From the NCBI RefSeq assembly GCF_014698045.1, contig NZ_JACJSE010000017.1, positions 70,519 through 134,518 on the forward strand: a stretch of DNA of 64,000 nucleotides, given 5' to 3'. Shown here in pieces: positions 28,987 through 38,192 of the stretch. The translations under genes were made by a program, and so were the position numbers. The notes below the pieces were generated by a model, which was not told where the DNA came from, ran no database searches, and saw nothing but the letters and a program-made list of their open reading frames with translations. The stretch's first letter is position 1. Each line of letters begins with the position of its first letter. Source of the DNA: Aulosira sp. FACHB-615. GTDB lineage: Bacteria; Cyanobacteriota; Cyanobacteriia; Cyanobacteriales; Nostocaceae.

Positions 28987-30390
28987 ATGCTGGGTCAAAC
29001 GGTCGGGGGACGCTACCAAATTCTTACTCAGTTAGGACGGGGAGGATTTGGCACGACTTTTATAGCTCAAGATATACAAAGACCTGGAAATCCCCAGTGT
29101 GTTGTCAAACAATTCAAGCCACTGGCGAATGATCCCTACACCTTAAATGCAGCTAAACGCTTTTTTGACTTAGAAGCAGCAATTTTGGAAATGTTAGGAA
29201 AACATGACCAAATTCCCCAATTACTCGCGCACTTTGCAGAAAATGAAGAATTCTTTTTAGTCCAAGAATTTATTCCCGGTCATGATCTCAAACAAGAATT
29301 ACCGCCACTGAGTGAGCAATTAAGTGAAACTGCTGTAATTAAACTGTTAAAAGAGATACTGACTGTTTTAGCATTTGTCCATCAAAATCATGTGATTCAT
29401 CGGGATTTAAAACCTGAGAATATTCGCCGCCGAGAATCAGATGGCAAAATAGTTTTAATTGACTTTGGTGCAGTCAAACAAATTAGTACCCAAGTAGCTA
29501 ATACTGATGGACAAACAAGTTTTACTGTTGCTATTGGGACACCTGGTTATATGCCCAGTGAACAAGCTAATAGTAATCCCCATTTAAGTAGCGATATTTA
29601 TGCAGTGGGGATGATTGCTATCTTAGCTTTAACAGGGATAAATCCGGCTGCTGGTAGCCATTCAATTCCCAGAAACCCCAATACAGGCGAAATTGATTGG
29701 CGTAATAAAGTGAAAGTTAGCCCCCAGTTTGCCAGTATTTTAGATAAGATGGTGCGCTATGACTTTCGCCAGCGTTACCCTACAGCCGAGTCGGTGTTAC
29801 AAGCCTTAGAGATGCTTGAGAAAGCACCATTAACTAAACTCAAACAATCTTTGCCGAAAAAATGGGTGATGGGTTTAGGAATTACCGCCGCATTTGCAGT
29901 TGGATTCATACTTCTATCTCAAATCAAAGTTAATCAAACCAACTTTTTAAATTATGCTGATCATGGAGTAAAAATTAACTATCCTGATAATTGGGCAGTA
30001 CAGGAAACACCAAATGCTGTAACCCAAGATATAGTGACTTTTTTATCACCAAAACAAAGTGATTCTGACCAATTTCAAGAACTTATAACTATTCGAGTTG
30101 AACCGCTTTCGAGTACTTTAGATGAGTCGAAAGATTTATTTATTCGGGAAGTGAAAAATACAGTAGATGATGCTCAAATAGAAAGTTCTAGTGAAACAAC
30201 ACTGGCTAATCAGAGGGCAAATCAACTAGTCTTTACAGGTAAAATTGATAATGGGCGGTTAAAAAGTCTGCAAGTTTGGACTTTACAAAATGATAATGCC
30301 TATATTATTACTTACACTGCAACTGTTGATGAATATAATAACTTTTTACCCATCGCGGAAAAAATGATTCAATCTTTTGTTTTTGAATGA
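28987..30390 (+). CDS. Membrane Ser/Thr protein kinase with PsbP-like outer domain
   Basis: 467 residues. An active-looking kinase domain: LGRGGFGTTF loop (17-25), Lys41, HRDLKPEN (138-145), DFG (159-161), GTPGYMPSEQ activation segment. A single membrane span (WVMGLGITAAFAVGFILLSQ, about 293-312) follows, then about 150 residues (NYADHGVKINYPDNW to IAEKMIQSFVF) resembling the PsbP/MOG1-like fold found at the end of other cyanobacterial kinases. The outer domain probably senses something in the periplasm or lumen. The start is supported by a strong AGAGAGGGGAA ribosome binding site. Unlike the giant kinases, all canonical catalytic residues are present. Confidence 0.92.
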   Translation: MLGQTVGGRYQILTQLGRGGFGTTFIAQDIQRPGNPQCVVKQFKPLANDPYTLNAAKRFFDLEAAILEMLGKHDQIPQLLAHFAENEEFFLVQEFIPGHDLKQELPPLSEQLSETAVIKLLKEILTVLAFVHQNHVIHRDLKPENIRRRESDGKIVLIDFGAVKQISTQVANTDGQTSFTVAIGTPGYMPSEQANSNPHLSSDIYAVGMIAILALTGINPAAGSHSIPRNPNTGEIDWRNKVKVSPQFASILDKMVRYDFRQRYPTAESVLQALEMLEKAPLTKLKQSLPKKWVMGLGITAAFAVGFILLSQIKVNQTNFLNYADHGVKINYPDNWAVQETPNAVTQDIVTFLSPKQSDSDQFQELITIRVEPLSSTLDESKDLFIREVKNTVDDAQIESSSETTLANQRANQLVFTGKIDNGRLKSLQVWTLQNDNAYIITYTATVDEYNNFLPIAEKMIQSFVFE

Positions 30391-30440
30391 AATCAACTAA
30401 TTTAAAAAGTTTTCTGTCTGTCGCTCTTCTAGCAATTCTG

Positions 30441-30611
30441 TATGAAGATGCACATATTTCGATCCCCCTAAATCCCCCTTAAAAAGGGGAGCCACTGCAT
30501 TGGGCGGGTTTCCCGACTCCCTCAGTGGCGTGGAATTTGATATATATTATTTTTCTGCTTCCCCCCTTTTGAAGGGGGGATAGGGGGGATCTGATTCTAT
30601 GCAGCTTCATA
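30441..30611. mobile_element. MITE-like element with long terminal inverted repeats
   Basis: The arms TATGAAGATGCA (30441) and TGCAGCTTCATA (to 30611) continue inward as GATCCCCCTAAATCCCCCTT (30461) and AAGGGGGGATAGGGGGGATC (30572-30591). It is about 171 bp with no coding capacity. The GATCCCCC arm is a very common dispersed repeat in filamentous cyanobacteria. Confidence 0.65.
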
Positions 30612-30731
30612 AAAAATTGGTATTACTCCTTCAGCCATTTGAATTTGAAGCTCCGTTTTTAAACACAAGCATTTTGGGCGGGGTCGAAATCCCCGTCCAA
30701 AACCAGCGTGTTCCCTTTTAATAAGATTCTT

Positions 30732-31136
30732 TTAAAACTGAGTTACTGTCAAACTGACACCACCAGAATCTAGTCGCGGAACCTTTAAATAATCTACTGG
30801 TTCACCGTTACGTTGAGTAGGTTCGTTATGATTGTACTTTTCACATTCTTTAATCGCTGCTTCGGGGTCGTTGAGAATTTCTAGGGGTTTGATATTTTTG
30901 CAACCCTTCTCTTCACGGACGCTACCAATAGTGTTAGCAATTTGTCTTAAGGCTTGAGCGCGATCGCTGTTGCTAACTGCGCTACTGTTGATTGTAATTG
31001 GTTCAGTGATCAGGGTGGCGGCTTCGCGGCTTTCGATAGTCAGTGGCGCAAGTTCCTCTTGTTGTTGCGCTTGGACAGGATGAGCAAGAGCGATCGCACT
31101 GACAATCACAGCTAAAGTTATAAATGGGCGTTTCAT
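30732..31136 (-). CDS. Small secreted protein of unknown function
   Basis: 134 residues. A clear Sec signal peptide (KRPFITLAVIVSAIALAHPV then AQA-like cleavage near residue 24) leads to a mature part of about 110 residues rich in Glu, Asn and Ile, with no motif I recognise. Two Cys (in GCKNIKPLE and KECEKYN) could form a disulfide outside the cell. It is flanked by a MITE on one side and a repeat-rich spacer on the other, so it is probably monocistronic. Confidence 0.7.
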   Translation of the reverse strand: MKRPFITLAVIVSAIALAHPVQAQQQEELAPLTIESREAATLITEPITINSSAVSNSDRAQALRQIANTIGSVREEKGCKNIKPLEILNDPEAAIKECEKYNHNEPTQRNGEPVDYLKVPRLDSGGVSLTVTQF

Positions 31137-31369
31137 ACTCTAACCCCTGAATTTAAGTTATATGTGATACCTACAAGTGCAATTCCATCTTATCCGCAAG
31201 CAATTAAAATGTAATCACCTATTAGGTTAATTATGTTCCATTTGCAAAACTGGCACAGTTGTCTATACATAGTAGATTCGATGTTGATGAGGTACAGCAA
31301 CTGATTGAAAAAAGTAATGAATAATGAGTAATGAGTGAGAAATGTACTTATTACTCATCGAGAGGTTCA

Positions 31370-31404
31370 GATCCCCGACTTCTTCAATAAGTCGGGGATC
31401 TTTT
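31370..31404. terminator. Perfect 12-bp hairpin followed by TTTT
   Basis: GATCCCCGACTT (31370-31381) pairs with AAGTCGGGGATC (31389-31400), then TTTT on the plus strand. It lies 3' of the minus-strand glycosyltransferase. The same hairpin is a frequent dispersed repeat in Nostoc genomes, so it may be a repeat that also ends transcription. The rest of 31137-31425 holds only TAATGAGTAATGAGT-type repeats. Confidence 0.55.
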
Positions 31405-31425
31405 GGTTAACGAATTAATATCTAA

Positions 31426-32424
31426 TCAAGCATGAAAGTATTTTTTCTTTACTTTTTTGTAGAGGTTTTTAATTCTTAATTGACTTAAGCGTAGTTGCGT
31501 CAATGTGGGGATGTTAGATTGATAATGCTGTTTATGGTCAAAAAACTCATTTAATTCCTGTAAAATTACTCGCAGCCTTTGAATAATATTTTCATAACGA
31601 TACTCTTTGAGTACCTCTTCCGACAAACTTAAACCTGGAGCAGATTGCAGAACTTTGAGAATATGTGCTACATCATATTCTTTGGAATAATTAGCGATTT
31701 TATAGCTATTAAACCCAGGATCTAAATAATCAGAAAGCCCACCATTAACGCTAGAAAATACTTGACACCCACAGGCTAAAGCTTCCATTGGTTGCAGTCC
31801 AAATCCTTCACTGACACTCTGTTGCGCCCAATATTCAGCCGAATCATAAAGATAAATTTTTGCGCGATTAAATAATCCTGGTAAATCTTCTACATAATAA
31901 TCAACTAAATGCACATTGCATTTTTGTTGTAACGTGGGAATTAGCTCTGTTAATAAATACTCCGAAGATTTTCGCGCCTGCACCAATACATCAATATCTC
32001 GTTCTAAATGTAAATTTTTAAATTCTGGGCTAATTTCATTCGGTAAATAATAAATGAGGTTATTTGGCGACTTCTGCCCCCAATAACCTAATGTGTTGCG
32101 ACTAACAGTAATAATGGGAATCCCTATAGGTAAATTAAACTTGTAACCAGAACTATGGGCATGATATACCACATTATATTGCTGGAGTTTGGCAACTAAT
32201 TTAGCGATATCAAATCCCCAATTAATAACAAAAATGGCATTATCTAAATTTGGTTCTCTCAGCAAGTCATCTAAAAACAACTTATCGGCTTCTCGTTGGC
32301 GGTAAGTTACCACTTCCGCACTACAAACCTGTTGAGCAAGTTTCAATGTTTTTAATTCTGCCCAGAGACCACCACAGACAAATCTGCCCTGAGTTCCAGG
32401 CAATAGAAAATAAAGCTTTCGCAT
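31426..32424 (-). CDS. GT-B glycosyltransferase (GT4-like)
   Basis: 332 residues. The C-terminal half has the nucleotide-sugar binding signature EGFGLQPMEALACGCQVFSS (Glu-x7-Glu type) followed by GGLSDYL, as in GT4 transferases; the N-terminal half (FLLPGTQGRFVCGGLWAELK, VYHAHSSG) fits the acceptor domain. It is somewhat shorter than the usual 370-400. Substrate unknown; probably a cell-surface glycan. The downstream gene on the same strand is far off; the DUF6391 gene lies 27 bases upstream on the same strand, so the two could be cotranscribed. Confidence 0.85.
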   Translation of the reverse strand: MRKLYFLLPGTQGRFVCGGLWAELKTLKLAQQVCSAEVVTYRQREADKLFLDDLLREPNLDNAIFVINWGFDIAKLVAKLQQYNVVYHAHSSGYKFNLPIGIPIITVSRNTLGYWGQKSPNNLIYYLPNEISPEFKNLHLERDIDVLVQARKSSEYLLTELIPTLQQKCNVHLVDYYVEDLPGLFNRAKIYLYDSAEYWAQQSVSEGFGLQPMEALACGCQVFSSVNGGLSDYLDPGFNSYKIANYSKEYDVAHILKVLQSAPGLSLSEEVLKEYRYENIIQRLRVILQELNEFFDHKQHYQSNIPTLTQLRLSQLRIKNLYKKVKKKYFHA

Positions 32425-32451
32425 TATAAAATTATGAATTACGAATTAATT

Positions 32452-33105
32452 TCACTCTCGCCATTTTACCTTGACAAAATGTCCTTGCCGTCCCCAAACA
32501 TCACGAGCCACGGTAATATTTTCTACTGTTAAGTTAAACGGAATAGCTGTGGTGAGATAACGCTGGGCTATTGAACCTAAATCTGGGGCGATTTCTGCGG
32601 CTGTGGTGGCAGCTAGTCCTAAACCAATTAATTGTTCAACTGGGCGGAAGGGAAGCAACAAATTGACACCAACAGCGAGTCCGGCTGTTAACAACATTGT
32701 GACTGAAAGATTTGTACCACAACGGGGATGTACTGCTAAATCCCATTCACCATGTGTCAGCCGATAAAGGGCTTGGCTGACCGCCCGTCGCAAGTTGCTA
32801 ATATTAACTTCACCATAAAGATAAAATCCTTGATCTGTAGATAAACCACCCAATAATTCGTTATCAAGTTGAACTGTATTGGGTCTCCCTGGGGGAGTAT
32901 GAACATTTTTGGTTTCACTCAAAACCCAAACTGTAGCATGTTCTAAGGCGTGGACTTGCCGCAGCATCAGAATTTCTTTCAAGCCAGGAACAAATGATAG
33001 CTGCCTTACTAAATCAGCATCTAGGGTAGATTGCGGTGTAGTAAAGTCAAAGTTAAAAAAGTTAAAGGAAGACGAGCCACCTTGAACAGAAGCAGAAGTT
33101 TCCAT
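32452..33105 (-). CDS. DUF6391-like cyanobacterial protein
   Basis: Start at 33105 (METSASVQGG) is favoured because it is an ATG with GGGGAG about nine bases upstream; the longer frame from 33171 begins with TTG. It has 217 residues. Key features are LRQVHALEHATVWVLSE (a conserved His-Ala-Leu-Glu-His), HPRCGTNLSV, a hydrophobic stretch MLLTAGLAVGVNLLLPF and another near GLGLAATTAAEIAP, so it is probably membrane-associated. This matches a cyanobacterial family I recall as DUF6391, of unknown function. The His-x3-His pattern could bind metal, which is speculative. Confidence 0.75.
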   Translation of the reverse strand: METSASVQGGSSSFNFFNFDFTTPQSTLDADLVRQLSFVPGLKEILMLRQVHALEHATVWVLSETKNVHTPPGRPNTVQLDNELLGGLSTDQGFYLYGEVNISNLRRAVSQALYRLTHGEWDLAVHPRCGTNLSVTMLLTAGLAVGVNLLLPFRPVEQLIGLGLAATTAAEIAPDLGSIAQRYLTTAIPFNLTVENITVARDVWGRQGHFVKVKWRE

Positions 33106-33230
33106 AGCAACACTGCTCCCCAAACTGATGGAGCAAGATAGATTTCTTACAAATGTAACGCTTGCAGCCAAAGATTATTGCTAATTTTTATTGATGACTG
33201 AATGAATATCTTTTTAAATATGGTGAAATG

Positions 33231-33268
33231 TACCGTTGAGCCAGTTTGAAAAAACTGACTCAACGGTA
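33231..33268. terminator. 17-bp hairpin with GAAA tetraloop
   Basis: TACCGTTGAGCCAGTTT (33231-33247) pairs with AAACTGACTCAACGGTA (33252-33268) with one wobble, closing on GAAA, a GNRA tetraloop. It lies between the minus-strand PedR gene and the DUF6391 gene, so it may terminate the former or act as an RNA structure. There is no strong T-run on either side. Confidence 0.5.
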
Positions 33269-33485
33269 ACAAATTCTGCACGATAACCAATAACTCAGTA
33301 ATCTGTTCTGCCTGATGTTGATACTAGCGAGAACTAGAGGTTCACGCTGAAATAGATGCGTGAGGAGTAAAACAAGCAGTGAACCATGAAAATGTCGTAG
33401 CTGCACGCCAAATGAAATTTATCGCCAGATTAGACGCGATTTATGGCATCTGCCAAACGCCATTGACCGCATCTGTGTTAGCAAT

Positions 33486-33749
33486 TCATTCGTTTTGCTT
33501 AGGCAGAGGACAGCAATTCACATCATCCAAACAGACCTTGCCCCACTGTAAAGCCCAGCGCACAAGTGCCACCCGGTTTTCTGTTTGGGTTTTGGTGAGA
33601 ATATTGCTGATGTGGTTATCAACTGTTCGCTTGCTAATTTCCAATTTTGCTGCAATCTCTTGGTTAGTTAAGCCAGCGGCCACTAAGTCGATAATTTGCA
33701 GTTCTCTGTCTGACAGAGTAACAGGGGTCTGGGACTCGCCACCAGCCAT
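33486..33749 (-). CDS. pedR: PedR-like redox-responsive LuxR-type regulator
   Basis: Start at 33749 (MAGGESQTPV) gives 87 residues; the longer frame to 33953 adds 68 low-complexity residues with no domain. It is a bare LuxR/GerE helix-turn-helix (LSDRELQIIDLVAAGLTNQE, ISKRTVDNHISNIL) with the tail WALQWGKVCLDDVNCCPLP. Length and tail match cyanobacterial PedR, which controls photosynthesis genes and is inactivated when reduced by thioredoxin; its redox Cys80 falls on the second Cys of the CC pair here. The protein has no receiver domain. It is divergent from the fructokinase gene and separated from it by about 450 bp. Confidence 0.78.
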   Translation of the reverse strand: MAGGESQTPVTLSDRELQIIDLVAAGLTNQEIAAKLEISKRTVDNHISNILTKTQTENRVALVRWALQWGKVCLDDVNCCPLPKQNE

Positions 33750-34201
33750 GACTGATTCTATCCTCCCTTGGTATATGTACTTAATCACTCTCTTTAATTC
33801 TAGAAGATTCTTTTGTTGGTAGGGATTTGAAGTGTTAGCTGTAATACGATTGACAATAATTTTTTTCAAGTTTAACTCAAGAGAAAATTTACATATCACA
33901 AAATAAGTGTTATTTTTAGCACTTATTTTGAAGATTTTATTAAGTATTATCACGAGTAAATAAAAGCTGATATTAAAGCCTACATATTCAGTAGGAGTAA
34001 CAAAAATTGCTATTTAATTCTATGAAGGACTGGCGACAGAACAACAAGATTGTTGTAGATTTTATACTGACCTCACAAGAACTGAAAAGTTAGGGGTCAA
34101 TAGGAAAAACTCAGAATATAAAGTTCTGGGTTTAGGCAGAAAAATTCTGATGTCAGGATTATTCTTTGCTTCCTCAACCTAAATCGCAAATCTAAAGTGA
34201 G

Positions 34202-35179
34202 ATGAGCAATCCCCGTGTTTTGTGTCTTGGTGAAATTCTGTTTGATTGTTTAGCCGATCAATTGGGGCTAAAGTTGGAGGAGGTACAGTCTTGGACTCCT
34301 TACCCTGGAGGAGCGCCAGCTAATGTGGCCTGTGCGTTGGTGAAACTCGGAACTTCCGCCGGATTTGTTGGCTCTGTAGGTGAAGATGAACCGGGGAATG
34401 AGCTGGTTCAGTTACTCCAGGAAGTTGGGGTAGATATAACGGGTGTGCAACGTCATCCGACTGCGCCAACGCGACAGGTGTATGTAGTGCGAGATTTGGC
34501 AGGCGATCGCAGTTTCGCTGGCTTCGGTCAGTATGATACATCTGAATTTGCCGACACCCGTCTACAAGCCAAGCAATTACCCACTGCGTTGTTTCAAGAG
34601 GCAGAGTTTCTGGTTTTGGGTACTTTAGAATTAGCCTATCCTGACAGTGAACAGGCAGTTTATCGCGCTTTAGATTTAGCAGAACAATTTGACCTGAAAA
34701 TTGTGCTAGATGTCAACTGGCGACCAGTATTTTGGCACGACCAAAATATTGCGCGGCAAAAAATTCAAGATACATTTAAGCGGATTGACTTTCTCAAACT
34801 CTCCAAAGAGGAAGCAGAATGGCTGTTTGATACCGCCGATGCAGGAGCCATTACTTACCGTTTAGATTCTGTGGAAGGGGTGCTGATAACTGATGGTGAT
34901 AAAGGTTGCGCCTATTGCTTAAGTGGTAACGAAGGAATATTACCTTCTTTCCCGGTGAAAGTAGCTGACACCACTGGCGCAGGAGATAGCTTTTTGGCGG
35001 GATTTATCCACCAATTAAGTCAGCATGGGATCAAAAAACTAGAAGATGCAGAAACCGCCAAACGCATTGTTACTTATGCTAGTGCGGTGGGAGCATTAAC
35101 TACGATTAAACCAGGTGCGATCGCTTCTCAACCAACAGCCGCAGAAGTCGAAGCTTTTCTGGCTACACACCAACTTTAA
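34202..35179 (+). CDS. Fructokinase-like PfkB-family sugar kinase
   Basis: 325 residues, normal for the family. It has the N-terminal PfkB signature GGAPANVACALVKLGTSAGF, the substrate region GEDEPGN, and the second signature DTTGAGDSFLAGF with the catalytic Asp. Similarity to bacterial fructokinases (CLGEILFDCLAD start) makes fructose the likely substrate, giving fructose 6-phosphate from sucrose breakdown. No sucrose genes lie next to it; it stands alone between PedR and SfsA. Confidence 0.88.
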   Translation: MSNPRVLCLGEILFDCLADQLGLKLEEVQSWTPYPGGAPANVACALVKLGTSAGFVGSVGEDEPGNELVQLLQEVGVDITGVQRHPTAPTRQVYVVRDLAGDRSFAGFGQYDTSEFADTRLQAKQLPTALFQEAEFLVLGTLELAYPDSEQAVYRALDLAEQFDLKIVLDVNWRPVFWHDQNIARQKIQDTFKRIDFLKLSKEEAEWLFDTADAGAITYRLDSVEGVLITDGDKGCAYCLSGNEGILPSFPVKVADTTGAGDSFLAGFIHQLSQHGIKKLEDAETAKRIVTYASAVGALTTIKPGAIASQPTAAEVEAFLATHQL

Positions 35180-35366
35180 TCAGGCTGTGGTCTGTTGAGA
35201 ATGAGTGTCAGGGTGTAGGGGGTAAAGATTTGAAACATCTACACTCTTACAGAGAAGTCAAAATTCAAAAGTTAAGAGAATTTTTGACTTTTAACTTTTG
35301 ACTTTTGACTTGATTTCACCCATACACCCATTTTTCACAGATAATCTTGGTACGTAAGTTCTCAAT

Positions 35367-36092
35367 TTAAACGATGAGTTTTGCCAAACCTAAATAACGG
35401 ATACCTTCGGGAGAAATATCAAAGCGACAAGGTAATACTTCTAAACCAAGGGCGATCGCTTGCCGCAATAACTGACCATATACTGGATCTGTGGTATCAC
35501 CAGGGGCAAACTCTGTACAATCACCCCGGTTGATAAAGTACAACATCACAGCCCGATTTGTTGGTAGCAGCGCCATTAATTCGCGCAGGTGTTTTTGTCC
35601 TCTCGTGGTTTCTGTATCAGGAAATAATGCTAAGGTTCCTTGCGCCCAAGTTGTATTTTTAACTTCTAAATATATCGGGCGTTCTGTCTCATTACCTGTT
35701 AACAAAAAATCCACACGACTTTTTTTATCTACGCCATAAACCACTTCACCTTTGATTTGGCTGTAGTCACCTAATTCGGGAAATAAGTATTTTGCTAAAG
35801 CTAGTTTGACAATGCGATTAGGTAAAGCTGTGTTAACACCTACCCAAGTCGGTTCCTGATCATAGACTTGAATCAGTTCTAGGGTGTAAGCCAGTTTACG
35901 GTTAGGGTTATCACTGCGAGATAATTGCACCAAACTACCAAGGGTAGAAACTCCAGTCATCGGCCCTGTGTTGGGACAATGGGCTGTGACGATTTGACCA
36001 TCAGTAAGCTGCACATCAGCAAAAAACCGTTTGTAGCGTTTGAGTAAAACACCAGGGTAGAGCGTCGGGTAACGATAAAGCCAATCCAGCAT
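35367..36092 (-). CDS. sfsA: SfsA family DNA/RNA nuclease-like protein
   Basis: 241 residues, the standard size. The motifs KRYKRFFADVQL, AHCPNTGPMTGV, SRVDFLL and LEVKNTTW are the SfsA signatures; the last contains the PD-(D/E)xK-like nuclease core. In E. coli SfsA was described as a sugar-fermentation stimulator that binds DNA; its role in cyanobacteria is unknown. The gene is divergent from the diguanylate cyclase, sharing a 153-bp upstream region. Confidence 0.93.
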   Translation of the reverse strand: MLDWLYRYPTLYPGVLLKRYKRFFADVQLTDGQIVTAHCPNTGPMTGVSTLGSLVQLSRSDNPNRKLAYTLELIQVYDQEPTWVGVNTALPNRIVKLALAKYLFPELGDYSQIKGEVVYGVDKKSRVDFLLTGNETERPIYLEVKNTTWAQGTLALFPDTETTRGQKHLRELMALLPTNRAVMLYFINRGDCTEFAPGDTTDPVYGQLLRQAIALGLEVLPCRFDISPEGIRYLGLAKLIV

Positions 36093-36245
36093 TATTTTGC
36101 AAAGCTAACCATAAATGCACAGAGCATCATACCGTGTCTGGTCTGATGCTGGAAAAATAAAAATCTACATATTACATTTTTTTACAAAATTATACTGAAT
36201 AATCCTCAAAGGGAAGTATCCATTTAATGGCTTATTGAGGGATAT

Positions 36246-37400
36246 ATGACTAAAAATGTTGAATCACCGCTACATTGTTCACTGGTCTTAGATATTAAAG
36301 ATACTTCGACACAGGTATATTTACGAGCAATGGAAAACTTATTGGTAGTAGTTCAAGATTTATCCCTCGCCCATACTCTAGAGCGCGTTATCGAAATTGT
36401 GAGGGTAGCAGCGCGGCAAATCACTGGGTCTGATGGAGCTAGTTTTATTTTACGAGACAATGGTTATTGCTATTACGTTGATGAAAATGCGATCGCTCCT
36501 TTGTGGAAAGGTCAGCGATTCCCGATGAATATCTGTCTTGGTGGTTGGGCAATGTTAAACCGTCAACCAGCAGTTATTAGTGATGTGTATGATGATCTCC
36601 GGGTTCCCCATGTAGCTTATAAACCTACTTTTGTGAAAAGTATGGTGATGGTGCCAATTCGCACATTTGATCCAATTGGTGCTATCGGTATTTATTGGGC
36701 AAAATTTCATCAGCCAACCCCCGAAGAAGTCAAGTTATTACAGGCTTTAGCAGATACCACAGCCGTAGCAATGGAAAATGTGCAAGTGTATGCAGAATTA
36801 GAACAGCGAGTCAGCGATCGCACGGCGGCTTTAGCAGCAATTAATACCCATCTCCAACAAGAAATTAGCGATCGCAAAGCCGCAGAAGCCGAAATCCGTC
36901 GTCTTTCCATTACAGATGAGTTAACAGGATTGTACAATCGGCGTGGCTTTGTGATTTTGGCACAACAGCAATTAAAACAAATTCAGCGATCGCAAATTCC
37001 CACTGGCTTACTGTTTATTGATTTGGATGGACTCAAAACCATTAATGATACTTTAGGACATGAAATGGGTGATAATGCAATCACCTCGGCGGCGGATTTA
37101 CTCAAAAATACTTTTCGTGAGTCTGACATTTTAGCCAGATTGGGAGGTGATGAATTTGTTGTGCTGCTACAAGGACGAGACCCCAGTTCGGAAGTGATTC
37201 AACAGCGATTGCAAACAGCCATTAAGGAATACAACCATCGCCAAAACCGACCATTTCAACTGTCGATGAGTATGGGTTTTCAAGCTTATGATCCTCATCA
37301 ACCCCTCCCCTTAGACCAACTCATCACCCTTGCAGATATGAAAATGTATGAGTGTAAACGGTTCAAAAAACTAGGGAAGAATACAGTAACTCTGGAATAA
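36246..37400 (+). CDS. GAF-GGDEF diguanylate cyclase
   Basis: 384 residues. A GAF domain (about 45-190) and a short coiled coil (about 195-225) precede a GGDEF domain with an intact GGDEF motif (300-304). An RxxD product-inhibition site (RESD) stands five residues before it. It should make cyclic di-GMP from two GTP, with output tuned by the GAF and by feedback. The GAF has no bilin-type Cys-His, so another small ligand or redox signal is likely. It has no EAL domain, so it is a synthase only. Confidence 0.92.
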   Translation: MTKNVESPLHCSLVLDIKDTSTQVYLRAMENLLVVVQDLSLAHTLERVIEIVRVAARQITGSDGASFILRDNGYCYYVDENAIAPLWKGQRFPMNICLGGWAMLNRQPAVISDVYDDLRVPHVAYKPTFVKSMVMVPIRTFDPIGAIGIYWAKFHQPTPEEVKLLQALADTTAVAMENVQVYAELEQRVSDRTAALAAINTHLQQEISDRKAAEAEIRRLSITDELTGLYNRRGFVILAQQQLKQIQRSQIPTGLLFIDLDGLKTINDTLGHEMGDNAITSAADLLKNTFRESDILARLGGDEFVVLLQGRDPSSEVIQQRLQTAIKEYNHRQNRPFQLSMSMGFQAYDPHQPLPLDQLITLADMKMYECKRFKKLGKNTVTLE

Positions 37401-37555
37401 ACCCAAGAGACTGGAAGTCTAGGACTATACAAACAAAGCCTGCCTAACCTATCGGCAACTGCAAAGCCGAACGCAGGCTAATTATATGCTTCTTCATATC
37501 GATTTGATATCACAACCCTTACACCTTTATACCCACGTATTCCCACTTTCCCAAA

Positions 37556-37849
37556 CTACTTAACCTCAAACCCCCGCAAGCCTTCTGGTTCTTCATACTC
37601 AGTCACCACCCCTTGCACCACAGCCGCAGGTGGCCCCGAATAACACCAGCGAATCATTTCCTCGACAACCTCCCGCACGCCTTCAAATACCGCCTCTACC
37701 CTACCATCAGGCAGATTTCGTACCCAACCAGTTAAACCCAACTGGCTGGCGGTATCAACTGTTGCATAACGATAGCCTACTCCTTGAACTCGGCCAGAAA
37801 TTAAGACATGGGCGCGAATTATTTGTGGTACTTGTGTGGAATCTTGCAT
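37556..37849 (-). CDS. acyP: Acylphosphatase
   Basis: 97 residues, the typical length. HVLISGRVQGVGYRYATVD holds the catalytic Arg of the VQGVGYR loop, and GWVRNLPDGRVEAVFEG holds the catalytic Asn (in VRNLPDG). It hydrolyses carboxyl-phosphate bonds such as acetyl phosphate or 1,3-bisphosphoglycerate. It is separated from the diguanylate cyclase by a short repeat with an AGCCTGC/GCAGGCT hairpin (37437-37480), a possible terminator between convergent genes. Confidence 0.93.
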   Translation of the reverse strand: MQDSTQVPQIIRAHVLISGRVQGVGYRYATVDTASQLGLTGWVRNLPDGRVEAVFEGVREVVEEMIRWCYSGPPAAVVQGVVTEYEEPEGLRGFEVK

Positions 37850-38192
37850 AAACTGGTCAATTCTTTACGCTTTCCAGTCTACCTGTTATGTGAATCGAGA
37901 ACAAAATTTTAATTACACACTCAAGTTTTTGCCGATAACTGTTTTAGGAAAAAATAGCGTTTCCTCATCTACCAGAGGATAAATTTATCTGCGTTCATTT
38001 TCTGCAATAGTGTTTAAATTCATCTAGCTCCACTTTAGCAGTATAGAAATAGCCATACTCGCTGTAAGAGTAAGTAAAGATAATGATAAATTATTGTTTG
38101 TACCTTGCCGTCATCTATAGAAGGCTGCATCTCTAATTACAGACTAGCATCTATCAATCTGCTAATTTTAAAGTTTGAATTCTGCCTTGCTT
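37850..38192. other. Non-coding upstream region
   Basis: About 340 bp, AT-rich. It separates the minus-strand acylphosphatase from the plus-strand DUF1823 gene and must hold both promoters, but I see no clear -10/-35 pair, RNA gene or repeat. Confidence 0.35.

Noticed and set aside
33379..33822. Plus-strand frame of 147 codons
   Set aside because: It overlaps the LuxR-type regulator on the other strand and has no recognisable domain.
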